Assembly: GCA_036394195.1 (NCBI GenBank)
Contig: DASWFO010000047.1
Span: 1 to 17,005, forward strand
DNA length: 17,005 bases
Direction of reading: 5' to 3'
From: DATJPD01 sp036394195
GTDB taxonomy: Bacteria > Pseudomonadota > Alphaproteobacteria > CACIAM-22H2
Position 1 is the first letter of the stretch; every line of letters starts with the position of its first letter. Under the pieces are notes generated by a model that searched no databases, was not told the origin of the DNA, and saw only the letters and a list, made by a program, of their open reading frames with translations. Below are positions 14,129 through 17,005 of the stretch, piece after piece. The position numbers and the translations under genes are program-made.

Positions 14129-14329
14129 CGCACCGCCAGCGGTGAACGCTTCGATATGAACGCGATGACCGCGGCTCACCGGACGCTCCCGGTCGGGACT
14201 ATCGTCCGCGTCATGAATCTTGAAAACCACCGATCCGTATGCGTCCGGAGGAAAGCGTTTTTGAGGTGGCAGGCAACCAGCCCCGCAGCCGAGAAGTGCC
14301 GCTCAGCAGGAGTTGGACCAATCCTGTAA
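14129..14329 (+). pseudogene. RlpA-like (double-psi beta-barrel) remnant
   Basis: The frame from 14129 gives RTASGERFDMNAMTAAHRTL, then PVGTIVRVMNLENHRSVCVR. These are the hallmark residues of RlpA, the rare-lipoprotein-A lytic transglycosylase family acting at the septal cell wall. After VCVR the catalytic NDRGPF stretch is missing. About 18 bp appear deleted, leaving RKAFLRWQATSPAAEKC where about six more codons are expected, and the frame then ends at TAA (14327-14329) after AGVGPIL. There is no signal peptide or lipobox. A GKGFLHG fragment in another frame at 14070-14090 may be its upstream part, displaced by an insertion and a frameshift. It should be inactive. Confidence 0.75.
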
Positions 14330-14460
14330 CTGCGATGGTCCGCCCCTCTTTACCGTCGCGCATATTTCGAGATAGGAATTGTTCGGTTTCACACTGTTGC
14401 GATCAGGCCCATCGCAGCTTGATAGGCCGTACTTTGCGAGCCTCGAGGGAGAAGAACGGG

Positions 14461-15249
14461 ATGGCGCAGAAACTTGGTTGGGCGCGCACGTGGCATGGAC
14501 GCAGTTACGATCTCGGGCGCATGACGCTATCTGAATTGTGGCCGGCTTATGCCACCTATCCAGCGATCCAAATCTACGCTGTGTCGGCCATCGGAGCGGC
14601 GGGCATAGCCGTCGCCACCGCAACGCGCTGGGAAGAAATTGCACTTCCTGTGCTTGCTGTGCTCGTCGCATATCCGGCGGCGTGGTATCTCATTCACCGG
14701 TTCATTCTGCATGGCCGCTGGCTCTACAAGATGAAATGGTCAGCCGCTTTGTGGAAGCGCATTCACTTCGACCATCACCAGGACCCACACCTTCTCGAAG
14801 TTCTGTTCGGCGCGCCGAGCAATACGCTGCCGACAATCGCCGTCGTGACCTGGCCGTTGGGCTATGCCATCGCGGGCTGGTCCGGCATGGCGACCGCTTT
14901 CGCGGCCGGGCTGGTGACGACGTGCGTTTATGAATTCGTTCATTGCATTCAGCATCTCAATTACAAACCGAAGAGTCGTCTTGTTCTGAGACTCAAGCAA
15001 AACCATCTCGTGCACCACTTCCACAACGAGAACGGCAATTACGGAATCACGAGCTTTACTCCTGACATGTTACTCGGCACTTATTATCGCAATGCGCGCG
15101 AGCGCCCGAAAAGTGCCAGCGTCTACAATCTCGGATATGATCTTGAAGAGGCCCGCCGCTATCCTCGCGTGATGGAACTGACTGGCGCGCCGCCGCGCGA
15201 CCGCCCGCCGTCCGCCTTTGCCAATTCCGACATCAGGGCCGCCCCTTGA
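14461..15249 (+). CDS. Fatty acid hydroxylase / sterol desaturase family membrane protein
   Basis: A di-iron, oxygen-dependent membrane enzyme expected to hydroxylate or desaturate a lipid chain. The 262-residue protein has all four histidine clusters: HRFILH (79-84), HFDHH (102-106), HCIQH (161-165) and HLVHH (182-186). Hydrophobic segments lie at about 32-78 (two spans) and 123-158. The frame is open farther upstream to 14239, but that part overlaps the RlpA remnant. I start at the ATG at 14461, which AGGGAGA (14446-14452) precedes by 8 nt. Its stop overlaps the TTG start of the next gene, so the two are translationally coupled. Less GC-rich than the isc genes. Substrate unknown; a ceramide or fatty acyl chain is my inference from the neighbours. 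Confidence 0.85.
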   Translation: MAQKLGWARTWHGRSYDLGRMTLSELWPAYATYPAIQIYAVSAIGAAGIAVATATRWEEIALPVLAVLVAYPAAWYLIHRFILHGRWLYKMKWSAALWKRIHFDHHQDPHLLEVLFGAPSNTLPTIAVVTWPLGYAIAGWSGMATAFAAGLVTTCVYEFVHCIQHLNYKPKSRLVLRLKQNHLVHHFHNENGNYGITSFTPDMLLGTYYRNARERPKSASVYNLGYDLEEARRYPRVMELTGAPPRDRPPSAFANSDIRAAP

Positions 15250-16376
15250 CGACGATCGACATTATCCCAGTTCAAGGCCGCGCGCTGCTCAACCGCTTCA
15301 TTCGCCTCCCCATACGGCTTCACCGCGACGATCCCCATTATGTGGCACCGTTACATCTCGAACGTCTCGATGCGCTGACCCCGAAGAATCCGTTCTTCGG
15401 CCACGCCGATGTGCAATTCTGGATCGCGCGGAAGGACGGGCGCGATGTCGGTCGCATCAGCGCGCAGATCGATCATCAGGCGTTGGCCGTGCGCCCTGAC
15501 GCAGCAGGTCAATTTGGGTTCATCGCCGCCGAAGACGATCCGGCTATCTTTCAAACGCTCATCGCTACAGCCGAAGACTGGCTCCGCGCCCGCGGCATGA
15601 AGCGCGTACAGGGGCCCTTCAACCTCAACATCAACGAAGAAATCGGGCTTCTGATCGCCGGCTTCGACACGCCGCCCATGCTCTTGATGGGGCACGACAA
15701 GCCCTATGTCGGCAGCCGTCTCGAGGAGCAAGGCCTCAAGAAGGAAAAAGACGTTTACGCCTATCTCTACGACATCACTGTCGATCTGCCCGCCGGCGCG
15801 CGCCGGCTCATCGAAAGGCCCTTGCCGAAGGAGTTCAGAGTACGGCGCATCGATTTTAAGCGCTACGACGACGAAATCCGGATCATCACTGAGATTTTCA
15901 ATGATGCGTGGCTTAACAATTGGGGCTTTGTGCCCCTCACAGAGACCGAGACCGATTACCTTGCGAAATCGCTCAGACCTCTTCTGAATCCGCGCCTGGT
16001 GAGCATCGTGGAACACAACGGCGACCCGGTCGGCTTCCTTGTCTGTCTGCCCAATCTCAACGAAGCAATTCGGGATCTTGGTGGCAAGCTTCTTCCCTTC
16101 GGCTGGGCGAAATTGCTGTGGCGTTTGAAGGTTTCAGGCCTGAAGACGGCGCGCGTACCTCTGATGGGCGTCAAACGGTCGGCCCGGCAAGGCGTAATCG
16201 GCAAGCTCTTGCCTTTCCTGCTGATCGACGCAGTCCGCAAAGAGGCCGCTCACATGGGCTTCACCCAAGTCGAGTTGTCTTGGATTCTCGAAGACAATAT
16301 GCCGACGCGTCACATTAATGAAAGTCTAGGCGGTATCGCCTACAAGACTTATCGCATCTACGAGAAATCGCTTTAG
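15246..16376 (+). CDS. GNAT-superfamily N-acyltransferase, bacterial ceramide synthase-like
   Basis: A 376-residue protein whose start is TTG at 15246, overlapping the preceding stop, with AGGG (15235-15238) as ribosome binding site. The N-terminal part (LLNRFIRLPIRLHRDDPHYV), then LTPKNPFFGHADVQFWIARK and GRISAQID, leads into a stretch with GPFNLNINEEIGLLIAGFD and PPMLLMGHDKPYV. These match my recollection of a long alphaproteobacterial GNAT-like family often misnamed dATP pyrophosphohydrolase, to which the Caulobacter ceramide synthase bCerS belongs. Those enzymes acylate a sphingoid base. The assignment to that activity is inference, as related proteins may acylate other amines. Context supports a lipid role: a lipid hydroxylase gene before it and an epimerase-like reductase beyond it. 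Confidence 0.6.
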   Translation: MTTIDIIPVQGRALLNRFIRLPIRLHRDDPHYVAPLHLERLDALTPKNPFFGHADVQFWIARKDGRDVGRISAQIDHQALAVRPDAAGQFGFIAAEDDPAIFQTLIATAEDWLRARGMKRVQGPFNLNINEEIGLLIAGFDTPPMLLMGHDKPYVGSRLEEQGLKKEKDVYAYLYDITVDLPAGARRLIERPLPKEFRVRRIDFKRYDDEIRIITEIFNDAWLNNWGFVPLTETETDYLAKSLRPLLNPRLVSIVEHNGDPVGFLVCLPNLNEAIRDLGGKLLPFGWAKLLWRLKVSGLKTARVPLMGVKRSARQGVIGKLLPFLLIDAVRKEAAHMGFTQVELSWILEDNMPTRHINESLGGIAYKTYRIYEKSL

Positions 16377-16463
16377 AACCAAAATCCAATCAGCCGCGCG
16401 ATGCCATGTCCGAGAAGGGTGGCGGCGATTGCCGGCACGAAGGCTGATGAGGGGCGTGTCGTC

Positions 16464-16598
16464 TCAAGCGGCCGCAATCGGCGCCGTGGTGGGGATCAGC
16501 TTGGCCAGTTTCCGCTGGTTCTGGGCGGTGGCGGTGAGAAGGAACTCATCGCGGGCCCCGCAGGGTCCTCGTAGTCGCGGTCGGTCGAGCCTGAGGCT
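16464..16598 (-). pseudogene. Transposase C-terminal remnant (IS1182-like)
   Basis: Read on the minus strand, about 44 codons encode LRGPCGARDEFLLTATAQNQ followed by RKLAKLIPT and a short Ala-rich end before the stop at 16464-16466. The pattern GARDEFLL-ATAQN-RKLAKL is the end of DDE transposases of the IS1182 type, as I remember them. An in-frame stop at 16599-16601 cuts it off upstream, and no catalytic DDE residues or terminal inverted repeats are seen. It is a dead fragment marking past IS activity between the acyltransferase and the epimerase gene. Confidence 0.65.
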
Positions 16599-16683
16599 TC
16601 ATGCGGGGAGTTTTTAAACAATCGGCCAATTGCTGTCGTTCACCTGATCCGAGCGGGTTTTGACCCTGGTTACGGCAAGCCTG

Positions 16684-17005
16684 TCACGTCAGCCATTTGG
16701 CCGTTTTGTACCAGGCCGCCGTCTGGCGAAATCCCTCGGAAATTCCGATTTTCGATTGGTAAATCACCGGCGGAAGCGCCTCGTTGGGCGCGACCGACCA
16801 GTCGGGGTGCAACATTTCACGCGCCTTGCCCACCGTGAAGGTCGGCGTATGGCCACGGAATCTTCCCCACCATGTCGAGGCCTTTCCGGCAGCGAGAAGG
16901 ACCCCGTCCGGGACGCGCACGAAACGCGGGTCGCCGCCCACTGCGCGCGCGGCTTCGCTTAGGAGCTCCGTCAGGCGATATCCGGCAGGATTGGTATCCG
17001 CTAGG
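16684..17005 (-). CDS. NAD-dependent epimerase/dehydratase family protein (partial, C-terminal part)
   Basis: The minus-strand frame is open from the window edge (first full codon at 17004) to TGA at 16684-16686, giving about 106 residues of a longer protein whose N-terminus is outside. It reads LADTNPAGYRLTELLSEAAR, then VGGDPRFVRVPDGVLLAAGK, FTVGKAREMLHPDWSV, and ends ISEGFRQTAAWYKTAKWLT. The GKAREMLHPDW and GFRQT-AWY elements are typical of the C-terminal lobe of extended SDR epimerases/reductases. The NAD-binding GxxGxxG and the YxxxK active site would lie beyond the window. In sphingolipid clusters such a protein (CerR) reduces 3-oxo-sphinganine, but many other substrates are possible. 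It converges on the acyltransferase gene. Confidence 0.75.
   Translation of the reverse strand, partial: LADTNPAGYRLTELLSEAARAVGGDPRFVRVPDGVLLAAGKASTWWGRFRGHTPTFTVGKAREMLHPDWSVAPNEALPPVIYQSKIGISEGFRQTAAWYKTAKWLT

Noticed and set aside
13774..14145. 123-codon forward frame after the tRNA, with an FDSTNDST stretch
   Set aside because: No similarity to any known protein, no ribosome binding site; the DST repeats are simply the TGACTCCACA direct repeats, and the end overlaps the RlpA remnant in another frame.
14239..14460. N-terminal extension of the fatty acid hydroxylase from the ATG-less frame at 14239
   Set aside because: That part overlaps the RlpA remnant and resembles no hydroxylase N-terminus; the ATG at 14461 has a good ribosome binding site.

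Overview
The window looks like chromosomal DNA of a GC-rich alphaproteobacterium, most likely of the Rhodospirillales type. The clues are a mitochondrial-like ISC operon (most other alphaproteobacteria rely on SUF), an alphaproteobacterial-style TyrS, a divergent tyrS/anmK pair, and intergenic palindromic repeats of the GTCAT...ATGAC kind. Identification is from sequence motifs read by eye; no database search was run.

Layout. 1-211: two palindromic repeats and no convincing gene. 212-1465 (-) tyrS, divergent from 1513-2601 (+) anmK, which is followed by a GNAT acetyltransferase (2626-3111). 3112-3366 is a nest of inverted repeats between convergent genes. 3367-4068 (-) is an alpha/beta hydrolase. 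4069-4322 is an AT-richer control region with a good sigma70 promoter overlapped by an IscR-like half-site. From there a tightly packed operon runs to 12109: cysE, iscR, a second cysteine desulfurase, iscS, iscU, iscA, hscB, hscA, fdx, iscX. 12110-12435 holds GC-rich hairpin repeats, followed by mnmA (12436-13545) and a tRNA with a CAU anticodon (13635-13709).

The operon reads as a cysteine-to-cluster pathway. CysE makes O-acetylserine for cysteine synthesis, the desulfurases mobilise its sulfur, IscU is the scaffold, HscB/HscA release the cluster from IscU, ferredoxin gives electrons, IscA is a carrier and IscX modulates IscS. IscR is the Fe-S sensing regulator. MnmA, just downstream, is a classic consumer of IscS sulfur for tRNA thiolation.

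After the tRNA the character changes. Base composition becomes visibly less GC-rich, the DNA holds broken genes (an RlpA remnant, an IS transposase tail) and there are signs of an integration site. The intact genes there are a fatty acid hydroxylase/sterol desaturase family protein (14461-15249), overlapping a 376-residue GNAT-like protein that resembles the bacterial ceramide synthase family (15246-16376). At the window edge, on the other strand, is the C-terminal part of an NAD-dependent epimerase/dehydratase. I infer a lipid-modification (possibly sphingolipid/ceramide) locus on an acquired segment. This is the least expected content of the window and the part most worth following up.
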